From Botryotinia globosa (Eukaryota > Ascomycota > Leotiomycetes > Helotiales > Sclerotiniaceae), in NCBI GenBank assembly GCA_014898425.1, contig RCSZ01000003.1:1240001-1304000 (forward strand): a DNA stretch of 64,000 bases. Reading direction: 5' to 3'. Made by a program: the position numbers and the translations under genes. How positions within the stretch are numbered: position 1 is the first letter of the stretch; each line of letters opens with the position of its first letter. Of this stretch, positions 22,413-34,484 are shown in pieces. The notes beneath the pieces are model-generated. The model saw only the letters and a program-made list of their open reading frames with translations. It ran no database searches and had not been told where the DNA came from.

Positions 22413-22918
22413 AATTGCGATGGGCACTCGCTTCACAGTCAAATATAGCAGATCTAGCAGAGACTGATAATCCTTTCCTTGGGCTCGTTGCACTAGCACG
22501 TAAGTCTACCGCACAGCATCTATCAGGACCTTATAGCCATACTATTCAACACGGCATTACACATCTTTCGCGTACAAAAGTAATCAACATCCCTATTGAC
22601 AAGAATTTCCCCTAATTTATTCAATCTCTCTCTACCCTCTATCTTCCAGACCAATAAGAATCGTCTGATAAGCTTGGCAGCTATCACATGAGCGAGCCCC
22701 TACTATATATCTTGTACCAATAGCAGACGCTTTCTAATAATATAATATTTTCTATAATAAAATTATAATTTATATTGTTTTGTATAATACAATTTTTCTT
22801 TCCAAGATTTCTATAGATGTATTATACAAATTATAGAATTTTTTTTGCTTTAGACAGAAATCTATTTTTGGGGTTTATGCTAAATAGTCGTTATAGGCCT
22901 CAGTACGAAGGCGGTACA
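22413..22918. other. intergenic, 5' of the MFS relic
   Basis: Probable former promoter, then AT-rich DNA from about 22735 up to the inverted element. No gene seen. Confidence 0.4.
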
Positions 22919-23255
22919 TAAGTCGACTACCCTACTTTCAGGCCACCCCTCTTTCGGGCCACCCTTTTACACCAAAAATTACTTTTTTGATTTATTAATA
23001 TCTTTATTAATATTGAATACAATTTAATGAAAATTTAGATCTATATAATTCGAATCATTTTAAGTTTATATTTAAGTTTTTAGAATTTTAGGATTTTTTT
23101 GGATCGATTTCTAAAACTTCAAAATCTCGATTTTCAATTCATATATAAATCACATATAAATTTAAATTTTTATAAAATCTTTAATAACTTCTTAACAATA
23201 ATTATTAAAAGAAAATTATATATCTTTTTGAAAAATCCAAATCTAAATCTATATA

Positions 23256-23405
23256 TGTCAAGGTACGGGTAAAGACTTATATTGTACCATAAAAGTTCTA
23301 AGTACTATAAAAGGTTGAGGCCCTATTATAAAAAGTAGAGTATACTAAAGATACACTAAGAATTCGTGTTTGAGGTATAAAAACAATATAGTTGGTGTTG
23401 TAATA
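23256..23405 (-). repeat. 3' LTR
   Basis: 150 bp, aligned without gaps to 29684-29833. I count about 30 transition differences and no transversion. The AT-shifted copy of the pair. Confidence 0.9.
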
Positions 23406-23417
23406 ATATCTCCTTTT
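23406..23417 (-). other. polypurine tract next to the 3' LTR
   Basis: Minus strand reads AAAAAGGAGATA directly before the 3' LTR, the expected plus-strand primer position. Confidence 0.65.
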
Positions 23418-23854
23418 TAAAGCTTACTTGTTCTAAACAAACTAAGGCATAAGATAACTTTACCATTTTTTGGTAAAGTTATAAAGAATCGATTTAATAT
23501 TGATTAAATAAAAATCCAAAACCCTTTGAAATAATATTAGAACAATTTAATTTCTATTACAGGGTTAAAACAAACTATTTTTAAGATAATAATCAATTGA
23601 TGGATTTTCTTCGATTTGCCCAATCCTTGTTTAAGAGTTATTATTGGTGTAGTAGTATTTGAGATAACAGGCTTTTTGAATCTAATTTATACAAACAGAT
23701 CTGATTTATCTAAATACATTAGATGAAATGTAATGATTATTTTCTTTTAACCTCAAAGGTTTTTAATTGGTTGTTATGACAATGGGTGGTGTTTCCATTT
23801 GATATAATAGTGGAAATTATATTCATTATAATAATTAAGGATCTCCTCGAATTC

Positions 23855-25062
23855 CTATTGTTCAATCTTTTTGTATATTTCGTCATCTTTTTCAAGAATT
23901 TGACCTTGATTTCTATATGATTTGGTAATATTGATAATGTTTTGGCCTAGTAATCCTAGCGAATAATAAAGCGATCGAAGTAGTGAGTTGTGGAATATTA
24001 GAAAAATCTTGAAGTTAGTTGGGAGTTGTAGTAGATAAGTTTGTTTATAGATTTTGAGGACTTTGTAAGAACCATCCCATTTGTTGTTACCCTTTTTCAT
24101 TAAACAATTGATTTTCATATTTTTTATATTAATTTATATTTTGTTATCTTCTTTGTAAAGGGGAGTATCGATTCGGATTCTGTTAGTACAATCTTTGTAT
24201 TTTTGGATTAATTGAGCTGTAAGCGCTTTAAGCTTAATTAGAATGAAATCAAATCTGTTTGTAATCTTGTTGGCTTTAAGGAACTCTCGTTTTTTTTGGT
24301 ATGATAGATTTGGTAGAATTAATATGAATGGTTCAACTCCGAGGTGTGAATAATAGTTATAGTTGGCGAAGAATGGGGATACACCGGTGATTTCTAATGT
24401 AATATTGTTCAATACAAATTTTACAAATGGAAACCAATCGAGTCAATTGTTTTGATAAAAGTTTATAAAGGTACAAAGATATTGCTTTACCATAACATTG
24501 ATCCTCTCCATTTGACTGTTGGATTTGGAATGGAATGAGGAAGATTGTTTTAAAATGATTGATAAGCGTTTGAATAAATACTTCCAGAATTTAGAGATGA
24601 ATTGGGAGTTCTTATTGGATATAATATTATTGGGAGCGCTATATAGGCAATATATCTTTTCGACAAATCGATCCGCAAGCTCCTCTACGGACAATCCTAC
24701 CACTAATATAAAATGTTGTATTTTGGTTAGATGGTAAACAACCATAATGATATACTGATATTTTTTTTTATAGTGTTTATTGATTAATAATAATATAATA
24801 TAGTCGATAGAAATGTTTGACCAAGGACGGAATGGTATTGGTAAGGGTTTAAGAAATCCAGATGTAGCGAAGTAAAAGGTTTTGATGCGAAAACAGAATT
24901 AGCAAGCTTGTACAAATGTTTCAATCTCTCTAGATATATTGGGTTATCAATATATATGAGAAATAAAATCGACAGTTTTGATGTGGTTTGGATATCCGGC
25001 TGGTCCAATTGAATGTATACAGTATATGATTTGTGTGTGAAGTTTGGTAGAGGGGGGAACAA
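23855..25062 (-). pseudogene. integrase and C-terminal chromodomain-like remnant
   Basis: Pieces of integrase are legible. SLHLDFLNPY carries the first catalytic Asp. PNNIISNKNSQFISKFWKYL corresponds to the family's SDRGxQFxSxFW block but has Asn where the second catalytic Asp belongs. SSFHSKSNSQMERINVMVKQ matches the FHPQTDGQTER block that carries the catalytic Glu. Further on, NNKWDGSYKVLKIYKQTYLL followed by LPTNFKIFLIFHNSLLR matches the post-core segment (GPFxVxxxxxxxxYxLxLPxxxxIHxVFHVSLL) of chromoviral integrases. Frames are broken repeatedly. The Asp-to-Asn change is a G-to-A transition, consistent with RIP. Confidence 0.8.
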
Positions 25063-25864
25063 AGAGATAATTGCAATAGAAAATCTTATTATTGACTAAT
25101 CTACAATCTTATAAAACTATCCGAAAATCCTTTTGAATATCTAATAGCCAATAACAAACAGAGGGGTTTTGAAGTGTTATATGCATAATTATAATTAGTT
25201 TGGACGATTTATATACTTTATCGATAAGATCATTGATCGGTTTATTGGTATCGGGGATGATTATACCTATTGAAGTTATAATCAAATCTAAATCACTGCT
25301 CGCTTGTCAAATGATATCCTTGAATGTAACGGCATCGAATACCCATTCTAAAAGGATTGTTTATAAGTGGTTCTTAATTCGATCGTCGTTAGGATTGGTG
25401 TATACTAAGTAATCTTTAGTTTTATGGTTCAAAGCATCGGAACAAACAGCCTTGTAACCAGATCGATATATAATATGGAAGTTGAATTCTGATAAGAATT
25501 CGGTCTATTTAGCTTATCATTGATTTAATATTTTTGTTGATATAAAGTATTCGAGGTTTTTATAATTGGTAATGATTTCGAATGGTTTCTAAACACCATA
25601 TAATTCCAGCCTCCATTCCTCTAATGATTTTATAATTGTTAGGAGTTTTTTATTATAGATTTTGTAATTGCATTCAACAACACTATATTTTGACAAAAAG
25701 TATGCCACTAAATACAAATCTCCCTCGTTATTATATTACAAAAGGACACCACCCACAGCCCAATCGAAAGTATTGGTCTCGACCACTATACAACAATAAT
25801 AATCAAATATAATAAAGACCGAAGCAAAGAAAAAAGCATTCTTCAATATTATAAAAGCATCTTC
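25063..25864 (-). pseudogene. RNase H region remnant
   Basis: Lies between reverse transcriptase and integrase, where RNase H is expected in this element type. Heavily interrupted. Only short peptide matches such as a WSWDSE-type junction at its 5' side remain, so the assignment is positional. Confidence 0.45.
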
Positions 25865-26878
25865 CTATTCAGAATCCCAACTCCACACTCTCTCCTTCTT
25901 CAAAAGACGATTGAGAGGTTTTGCGATCTTGAAAAAATTGTGAATGAAATGTTGGTAAAAATTGGCAAATCCAAAGAAACGCTGGAGGTTTTTGAATTTA
26001 ATTAATGATTTCCAATTGAATATAATATCGACTTTCTCCAAATCCATTTCTATACCTTTTGGGGTAATAATTAAGCCGAGGTATTTGGTTCTTTTTGTTT
26101 TGAATTTACATTTATCGATATCAATCTATAATCCAGCATCGATCAATCACTGGATAATCTTGCGGATATGTTTTTTGTAATCTGCAATATTCTCGGAGTA
26201 AATCAAAATATCATCCAAATATACTATACAAGTCCTATCCAAAAAGTCGAAAAGAATATAATTAATATAATTCTGGAACGAGGTTGGTACATTGCAGAAT
26301 CCGAAAGGCATCACTAGTGATTCGAACAAACCAAAACAAATAATGAAAGCGGTTTTCCATTTGTGGCTCTTTGCAATTCGTAATTTGTTGAAAGCAACGA
26401 TAATATCAAGCTTGATATAGATTTTAGTGTGGTATAAAGTATTGAGGGTTTTTTTAATCAATAATAGAAGGTATCGATTTTTGATAATAACATTGTTTAG
26501 GCCCCAATAATTTTGATAGATTCGAACGCTTCCTCCTAATTTAGCAGCTAGGAGGAGTGGAGCGGTTGATCGAAAGCGAGATTCCCGAATGAATCCCTTG
26601 TTCAAATTGTCATCAAGTTATTTGCAAATAATTTGAAGCTCAACCGGGGATATTGGATGGTTTTTGTTATATGGTGGTTTCTTACCTGGTATAATCTCGA
26701 TTTTGTAATCCCACGAACGTCGTAGTAAAAGTTTGTTAACAAAAAAGGGTAGAAATCCCAAATATAGATTACAAAACCAGAGAGACAACTTATCTTGGAT
26801 TTTTAACATAGAAAAGATAGATTGATCTGTCTTTTCCATAAACTTATTGATATCATTATCCACTAAGCCTCGATACAA
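25865..26878 (-). pseudogene. reverse transcriptase remnant
   Basis: Readable motifs in order on the minus strand: SVRIYQNYWGLNNVIIKNRY, TKIYIKLDIIVAFNKLRIA, WKTAFIICFGLFESLVMPFG, YLDDILIYSENIADYKKH and QRFFGFANFYQHFI. These match the Ty3/gypsy reverse transcriptase blocks, including the YLDD active site, and the connection to RNase H. In-frame stops separate the blocks, so no full-length enzyme is encoded. Confidence 0.88.
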
Positions 26879-27145
26879 TTAAATAAAATCCTTGGTCATT
26901 ATATAGTATAAATCACAAACCCTATCTAATTCATCCCAAAACACTTTTATAACATAAACATCATTATTTTTATAAAATTATATAAAATTATTAACTATAA
27001 AGAATTTTATATCTTACATTTCGGAACAGATACTTCGCATAGTGTCGAGTGGCTTGCTTGAGGAATTTAATAACAATGATAGTAATGAGGGTAAGGTGTT
27101 TTGGTTTTGTGGTGATCTCTTATACTTTTTAGAATTGGTAATGAA

Positions 27146-27643
27146 TCAAACTGGGGCTAATTTCAAGAATGAACGATTGGGGATTATTCTAGTTCGGATA
27201 TTCGCTTTATTATCGATGCAATGAGTATAATAGAAGTTTTTGTTTTTGTTGTTTTCGAGGTTAATGGCGTTGGGGTTTCTTTGGATATCCGGGGCTTTGA
27301 TAGGTTCAAGAATTACTAATTGATTTTGGGGTAGTAAAGATTTAATTTCAAAGCTTTCATCAATAATATTTTCTATAAAAACTGATTTCGGAATAAGTTT
27401 TTGTAGGGATAATTTGGGATTAATTATAACTTTGCCATTTTTTGGCAAAGTTATTTTATGGTTATTAGATGTGTCGAGAACAATAGTTACCATAGTATTA
27501 ATAGAACAGTAATATCTCAAATAATATATGAACACAAATTTGAATATTATTATCAACCAATCGATAATAGGATTATAACATTGAAACCAGGGGAAATCGA
27601 GGATTAGTGGATCTGCAATTAATAGGGTGGTAATATAAAACAA
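27146..27643 (-). pseudogene. retropepsin-region remnant
   Basis: A 165-codon frame beginning with LLIADPLILDFPWFQCYNPI then IDW, the ILGxPWLxxHNPxIDW block that follows the protease in Ty3/gypsy polyproteins. The rest is a Lys/Asn/Ile-rich linker leading to reverse transcriptase. The catalytic Asp triad lies upstream in the interrupted segment and could not be confirmed. Confidence 0.65.
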
Positions 27644-29683
27644 ATCGATTTCTCGATAATTATTAATTTATATATCCAAAAGTGTATATCAAAAGAGAAC
27701 ATTGAAAAACTTCCCATCAACTAAAAGTAGGTAATGGGTATAAAAAAGAGATTATATAGATATTTGGAGTTTGGAGACAATTTCTTTGTTAATAAAGTTA
27801 TAACCCATAGTTCCATTATTTATAAAACTAATAAACGGGATAGTCATATTAGATATAAGGAAGATTTTCGTCAAGATTTTAAAAGATTTATTATTTATTG
27901 TTTTAAGATATAAAGAATCCCTAGATATAACTAATCTTCTAATCTACAAAAATAAATTTTCTATAAAAAACCTCGATTTGCAATTATAAACCGAGGTTAA
28001 TCTTTTGATATACCAAATTAGGGAATAAAGCTTTCATTCTTTTCTAAATAAACAAATCCCTCAATATACCTTTCTAGGTTAAGTTTTTAAGTAAGGCTAA
28101 AGGGGATTGGTGAGATATAGTGTAATAATGTAGTTAGGAAATGGTTGATAGATGGGAAACGGTTGGTAGGCGGGAATAGGCTTTAATATAAAAAGTTGAT
28201 GGTGTTGTGATAGGATTTAGGGCTCTAATATTGATTGGTTACGGGGGAGCGATTAATGTAAGAATTGTATTCTGTATTAGTATTGATATTATACTTCACA
28301 TTATTAGCTTGTTTCTTATTGTAATTGTTTTTAATATAACCTGATTTTTTATAATAAAGGCAGAGGCCAAGGTTAAGATATTACTCTTGAGTATAGTAGG
28401 GTGGGGGGTGTTGATCTTATCGAGTGGTGTTTAATTACATAGAATTATCAAATGGCTTTGGTGCAGGGGGGGACTATAATTAGAACTGGCTTTTTATTGT
28501 GGTGCCTCGATTGATTACAACTGAAATTAGTATTCTAGCTTTTTCATTAATTATCAAAATGAGTTTTCTCTTTTAAATTATTATAAATATCTTACCACCA
28601 AATTGTCCATGCATCAATATCAGCAACAAAAGATTTATTAGAGTGGTTGACTGAAATATCAATCAACTCTTATAAAACCTTAAGCTTAAAATCAGCGACT
28701 TATTATTCAGCGGTTTTCCTATATTTAATAACAAACTGCTTGAATTTGGTAATGAAATTATTAAATAGAGTCTTCCTTATTTTGTATTTATTATAATCTA
28801 TAGAGACCTTTTGTGAAAAATCAAGGGTTTGGTATTATTTATTCAACTCACCCCAGATGCTTACTATAGTGCGTTATTTAGGGGGTTAGAGATTGGAGTC
28901 ACACAGATTATCTGTAATCATATCAAAATGTATTTGATTGTTTATATAAACCAAGCTAGAGAGTAAATTGGTAAAGAATATAATCCACTAGAATTCTGAC
29001 TCATTCTCATAATCTGTAGTTAAATAACAATTGATTGCATTGCAGAACACTATATACTAATCCTAACACTTTGCAATGTTTTGTTTATCACCACTAAACT
29101 TCTTGGAGGAAATGAAGTATCTTCAATAGAGCAGGACTTCTAAATTATTACAAACGGCAATCTTTAGTATCTCAATTATATCTTGTAATTTGGCAATTTA
29201 TAATTAAGCTTTGTTGGCTTGAATATGTACTACAACAGCTTGTTTTTATAATGAAGTTGTGATCATTTCGATTGAAGTAAATACAGCTTGAGTAGTTGCG
29301 AAATATATAATATTCAGATTGTGGAATAGATCTATGAATAAGGAAATATCAGCTTTAATGGAATTGATGGCGTGATTCAAGAAAAGGAACTATGGGGGCA
29401 GATTAAATGCAGCCGCTTGATCAATTATCTCTAGGGTGCTTTTGTAACTACAAAATATCCTTATAGAGTTCTTAATGGTGGATTAATATAAATATATTTT
29501 AACGTAATCGGATAATTTTACTAAAAAATAGTAAAGTTATTTATAATAAATCAACAATGAATTCAATCAACACGGTTGGATTGTAACTTTGGTAGAATCA
29601 GAGCGATCGGGGTGGTTGGAGTACGATTTGAATAAGTATCTTTAAAATGAAGCTATAATAGCTTCTAAATAGATGGTACAAAC
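27644..29683 (-). pseudogene. gag and leader region, fully degraded
   Basis: Between the 5' LTR and the protease remnant. By position this held Gag and the primer-binding site. No frame over 60 codons is left and I cannot identify a zinc knuckle or the tRNA primer. Confidence 0.5.
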
Positions 29684-29833
29684 TGTCAAGGTATGGGTAA
29701 AGACTTATATTGTATCATAAGGGTTCTAAGTGCTATGAAAGGTTGAGGCCCTATTATAGGAAGTAGGGCACACTAAGGGCACGCTAAGGGTTCGTGCCTG
29801 AGGCACGAAGGCAACGTAGTTGGCGCCGTGACA
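29684..29833 (-). repeat. 5' LTR
   Basis: 150 bp, TGTCAAGG...CCGTGACA. Much less AT-shifted than the partner LTR. Confidence 0.9.
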
Positions 29834-30317
29834 ATATAGAAATTCAATTTTTTTTTCAAAAAAATGAATAAATATAGAGATATAATATATAGTGATTTAA
29901 GAGTAATATAAATAATCCTTGCAATTTTGAGGGTACCCTTTTAAATATTTATTTATAAGGAATTTTTTTTTTTAAGATCTTTTGAATTGAATATTTTATA
30001 AATTTATAATAAAATTTTATAATTTATTTTTAGCTATTTTTCTTTAAAAGTTATTATAGATTTTATAAAATCTTAAATTTGTATATAATTTGTATATAAA
30101 TTGAAATCGATATTTTGAAGCTTTAGAAATCGATTCAGAAAAATTCTAAAATTCTAAAAATCCTAGCATAACCTTGAAATAGTTCGAATTATATATGTAA
30201 AAATTTTTATTAAATTATATTCAATATTGATAGAGATATTGATAAGCCAAAAAGTGATTTTTGGTGTAAAAGGGTAGCCCAAAAGAGGGGTGGCCCGAAA
30301 GTAGAGTGATCGACTTA

Positions 30318-30643
30318 TAACATAACTTATTCCACACACCTCTATAGTTTTAAAGATTTCATTACTTCTTTAATAAGTATTTCCCCTTGAATTTCAAATT
30401 ATAAATCTTTTGATTACTTTCTTGTGTAAATTGTTGATTTGAAAAATAATTGAAAGTAGCATTGTTTTTTGATGTGCCAGTTTTTCCGACTAGGAGTTTA
30501 CGCCCTACAGGCACTGGGAATAGTAGTCATTCGTGATCTTGCAACTATACGGAGCAGCACAGATCGTTGGGCCAGTCCATCCTGTTCCGCCGCATTTTCC
30601 GTACTGGGATTGAGTAGCCTCGGCGGAAGTCGCAGTTGTGCTT
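30318..30643. other. short intergenic region
   Basis: AT-rich to about 30465, then the 3' flank of the glycosidase relic. Nothing recognised. Confidence 0.4.
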
Positions 30644-32137
30644 TCAAGGTTCAACCAGAGGAGAGGTCGTTGGCGTTGGTACCTGGACTAAAGTGGTGGT
30701 CTCGACCTTATCAGTCCCACTCGCTTTCTTCCCAGACAGAATGAAAGTGACCATGCCGTGGGCGGGGACTGTAGCACTGACAGCACCACCACTGACAGTG
30801 GCGCTGAGACTAGCCATAGAGTTCTGGCTTTGAGAAGTCACATACGCGACGACGCTCGATGCTGAGAAGCCAGTGGTCGTTACTTGAACGGCAGTGGAGA
30901 CACTGTTGGTATTGATCATTTGCACGGAAACAGTGCCGTCGGTGTTCTTGAATGCGCTGGTGTTGATCCCAGCTGGAGCCCCAGAAGTAGCAACACGGAC
31001 AGCACCGGGGCGCACCGATCGGCTAAAGTGTGCGTATGCCCAGAGTCTGGTGGGGGGATTTACGGTTGTTCCAACTATTTGGATGAGCCCAGCATTGTTT
31101 GTTGTGGATTCGATACCCTCCCAGTAGAAGTAAGCACTGACATTTCCTTTGAAGATGGCCGTATAGATATTGTTTGCCCACGTGTAACCATCAGATCTGG
31201 ATCCAGTCGAGTACCAGTTTGCATTCCAGGCATCTGTCGTTTCTTTCTCCGTCATCCAAGTTGGGCGAGAAGTCTTGATGGGCGAGGTTGGGTCGCTTGA
31301 ATAACCATGGGATGTAATTCTCGCAATCATGTTTTCGAAACCTGCTGCAACAAGTTGCGCCGTAGCAGTAGCCTGGTCCTTCCACCCAACCATATCACAG
31401 CAGTCGATACCGACCTCACTTAGGCCAGCGGCAGTAAGAGCTGGATGAAGTACTTTGATGAAGCTTGCTGCTTGTGTACCCGAAGCCAACATGGAGGAAT
31501 AGGCCGTGCTGAGCAGTTATTGTTAGTGTTGAATCGCTAGAGGGTGCAAAGACAGTACTTACGTGTAGTCAGGCTCATTTAAGAAGCCTTAATACTTGTA
31601 ATCAATACCAACAGAAGCGTAATATTTGATATACTGGATCAACGCGGCATATGCTTGCATCCAATCTCCTGAAGAGCAGGATTCGCCGGTCATACCACAC
31701 AGGTAACCTCCGTTAGTTTCCTCGCCGTTGGTTTTCATAAAGCCGGGTGCACTCCAGGCGTTTGCATAGAATCTTGTCACTCCATAAGCCTTTGCTTGTT
31801 GTAAGACCCATACTTGGTGGCTGTCACTGCCATCCCAAACATACTTGGGGGTGCCACTAGGTGGACCAGGACTGGTTGTCTCAATACTGTCGCCTGATCC
31901 CCCGGAGCCAATGCGATTTCGAAGGCTGGTGAAGCCTGCTCCAGCAGTCGGACTGAAGAGAAGGTCAAGTGCGTGGGTTCGTTGGGTAGAAGAAATGTTG
32001 TAAAGATCATTCGCTCGACCGAATTATTGAGAGAATCCGAAGCCGTCCATGGTCTGATAAGTTGTGCCAACATTGACATTGATAGCAGCAAGAGCCACTT
32101 GGGCTGCAAGCGCAAGGAAAGAAAATCGATACAACAT
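30644..32137 (-). pseudogene. secreted GH30 glycosidase with two in-frame stops
   Basis: Exons 32137-31563 and 31508-30644 join in frame (480 codons). A signal peptide MLYRFSFLALAAQVALA opens the product. GH30 landmarks follow: TMDGFGFSQ, FTSLRNRIGSG, SAPGFMKTNGEETNGGYLCG, FLNEPDYT with the acid/base Glu, and TWMTEKET with the nucleophile Glu. The C-terminal beta-sandwich ends VPAHGMVTFILSG followed by a Ser/Thr-rich tail. Fungal GH30 enzymes hydrolyse beta-1,6-glucan, beta-1,6-galactan or xylan outside the cell. TAA at 32026-32024 (after GFGFSQ) and TAA at 31591-31589 (just before GFLNEPD) interrupt it, so only short peptides would be made. Otherwise the frame and intron are intact, which points to recent loss. 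Confidence 0.85.
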
Positions 32138-34484
32138 TGTTTTGATTTATCTATGAAATATATAAAGACATTTTTTATATAACCTCTATCACCTTCTACT
32201 TTTCCAAAATGGGCTAATGAAATGATTAGATTCTTCGACTGCAGAATTGTGCAACTGTACAATTATACGATCTATACTCAAAGCTACCGATCTACACTCA
32301 AAGGGTGAAGTTTGTCACTACTTTCCCCAAAGAGGCACCATAATATGACATCCCAAAGCTGACCTAGACGCAAAGAGGGCGCGGGGGAATTTCGTATGAA
32401 TATAGAAACTGCGGTGCAAGCTGCAGCGTGGCATCGGCTTTGATCATGTGGCAATCCGTAAATGCAGATCCAACTTTCTGTTATTAAAAGGGATGATGAA
32501 CATGCTGTCCATAATAGGAACTCTATTTAAGTATGGTTCACGTGGTGCTAGAGTAGAGCAGGGGAGCTCGCCCTAATCAGTACTGGTAAGAGCTCTATTA
32601 TATACGCTCTTCCTCTCATAGCTAGCTTCGATAAAATCAATCTGGTTCAACCCCTCTGAATGCCCTCACCTCCTAGTCAATGCTTCCCACCACGTCCTGT
32701 AGAAAGCCACAATTGAAACAAACTCATCATTTTCAATATCACCAGGCATGGGCCCTGCCGCCGTAATCTATTTCCCAACCTGCCCAAGGTATTTATACGA
32801 TAGCCAACGGATAAGAAATCTTCAGACTTGAGATTTATCTAACAACTTCCCGTGTTCGAAGAAGGACGTGCTCTGGCTTCAGGTCTTCTAGGGAAGATTC
32901 TATATTCGAACTGTACGGTAAAGTGTCGTAAATTTGCTTAAATCTCATAGCTCACTTGAAGCTTTCAAGGTATAAAACTGCGTACTTCTCATGCCTTAGC
33001 GCTGTAATTGACTATTCGTATGATTCTAATAGAAACTTATGATTACTCAGGTGGCTTATGTTTTGTGCAGAAGCAGCAATTCCTCTGCCACTTGCTTGCT
33101 GTCATTCCATAGCGTCTTCGAAGTCCGTTCTAGGGAAAGCGGGGCAAACATCCGAGATAGCTGTATATATGAGGAGTCTGGTGTACCTTGCGTTAGAATA
33201 TTAAAGAGGGAACGAATATTCAAGTCCCAAGCACTTTTTAAAAAAAAAAGAAATCGTAAAGAGGCTTCAAAGCTGTTTTAATTTGAAGAGAAGCAAAACA
33301 TCCAAGAGCACCTTGAACCATACTAATACAATCAAAACTACGACTCACAACCTCATCTTCATGAAGAATAGGGGCAAAAAAGAAAAACTTCACTCTTAAA
33401 AGTACACTTGTTACCACCGCTTCTGTCATCCAAATTTAAAACCAAGTAGCATTACCTATATCGCCAGAGTCAGCAAGCCAGGCTAGTAAGATAAAAGACC
33501 GTAATCGCCACTAGAGCTGATGATACGTCCCTAATAACGGGATCACAAGTTACAAGAATCAACGATCATTATCTGATCTAAACTATGGCAGATTGAATAA
33601 CTTAAACAAAAATGCATATTACAAATCAATCAGTACAAGAGTATATAAACTCCTATATAGTATTTACATCATATATCCATATATCGCTTACGTGCAACTC
33701 TATTAAGTCAATATACTCTCTGCTAATTCATAAATATTAAACCATAGATCTATAGAATATCCACAAAACCGCAAGGAATTCTAGCAAGCGAAATTCCATC
33801 ATGATCTGCATAACAATTGTCTACTAAAAGAAACTATACACATCATACTAGTAGATCAAAGTAAAACTAGGAGACTCATCAATTCAAAAGAAAATAAAAA
33901 ATGGCTGTGTATATCCTACGAGAAGCGCTAAGCCCTACCCACAAACGTCAGACAGCTGAGGTAGAACCTCTACTCCTTGCCCCCTGTCTTGTCAATTATG
34001 TCGATTATGCTTATTGTTATTCTCAAACTTAAGCTAAGTATCTCATGTATAGTTCAGATGAAAACTTCTATGAGCGAACATGCATGGTTTGGTGATGTGT
34101 GATGAGAAAGTAGAATAAGTAATGAAGTATGATAAGTTGCCAGAGGTTGAATCAAGTGATCTGAAGGGAATGGAGATTGGAGTTGAGGATGTAATGAAGG
34201 AGTCAGAGAAGTAGAGGCGTCTGGGCCTTCTGGAAGGGAGATTATGGGCAGGTGAAGAGGTGGGTTTGGATGAGAATTTTAGGTGGGGATGGATGGATCA
34301 ATGAATTGATGACTGATATTTTGATGTTTGCTTGTTGGTGAAAGTAAGGAGTTGTGTAAGACAGATTCTGACAATTTTGACTCCGTTCTTTTACTACCTA
34401 GATACTGTTTGACTAGCTTTCCTCTTTGCGCCCTGCTCTATTTGCGTTGTACTCTTTCATTATCATATCTCCCATCCTCAATCT
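32138..34484. other. intergenic region, no gene recognised
   Basis: About 2.3 kb. The first 100 bases hold a TATATAAAA-like box on the minus strand upstream of the GH30 relic. The rest is moderately AT-rich with no frame showing family features. The right end is the 3' flank of the aldehyde dehydrogenase gene. Confidence 0.5.

Larger units (their letters stand above)
23256..29833 (-). mobile_element. Ty3/gypsy LTR retrotransposon (chromovirus order), RIP-degraded
   Basis: Bounded by two 150-bp direct repeats (23256-23405 and 29684-29833) that begin TGTCA and end TGACA (TAATA in the mutated left copy). Both are flanked by the target duplication ATATA (23251-23255, 29834-29838). On the minus strand the remnants run protease, reverse transcriptase, RNase H, integrase and a C-terminal chromodomain-like region, the Ty3/gypsy order. 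Every domain is broken by stop codons. Differences between the LTRs are all transitions, and nearly all of them put A or T in the left copy. The element inserted into copy 2 of the palindromic element. Confidence 0.9.
22921..30315. mobile_element. 810-bp near-palindromic element, copy 2, interrupted by an LTR retrotransposon
   Basis: Left end AGTCGACTACC at 22921 and right end CGACT at 30315, with TA outside both. The left part (to 23255) is the reverse complement of the right part of copy 1, and the right part (29834-30315) is the reverse complement of its left part, so this copy lies in inverted orientation. The break falls inside a shared TCTATATAGA context. The sequence CTATATA before the retrotransposon and ATATAGA after it share an ATATA duplication. 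Removing the insertion leaves about 0.8 kb, the same size as copy 1. Confidence 0.8.
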
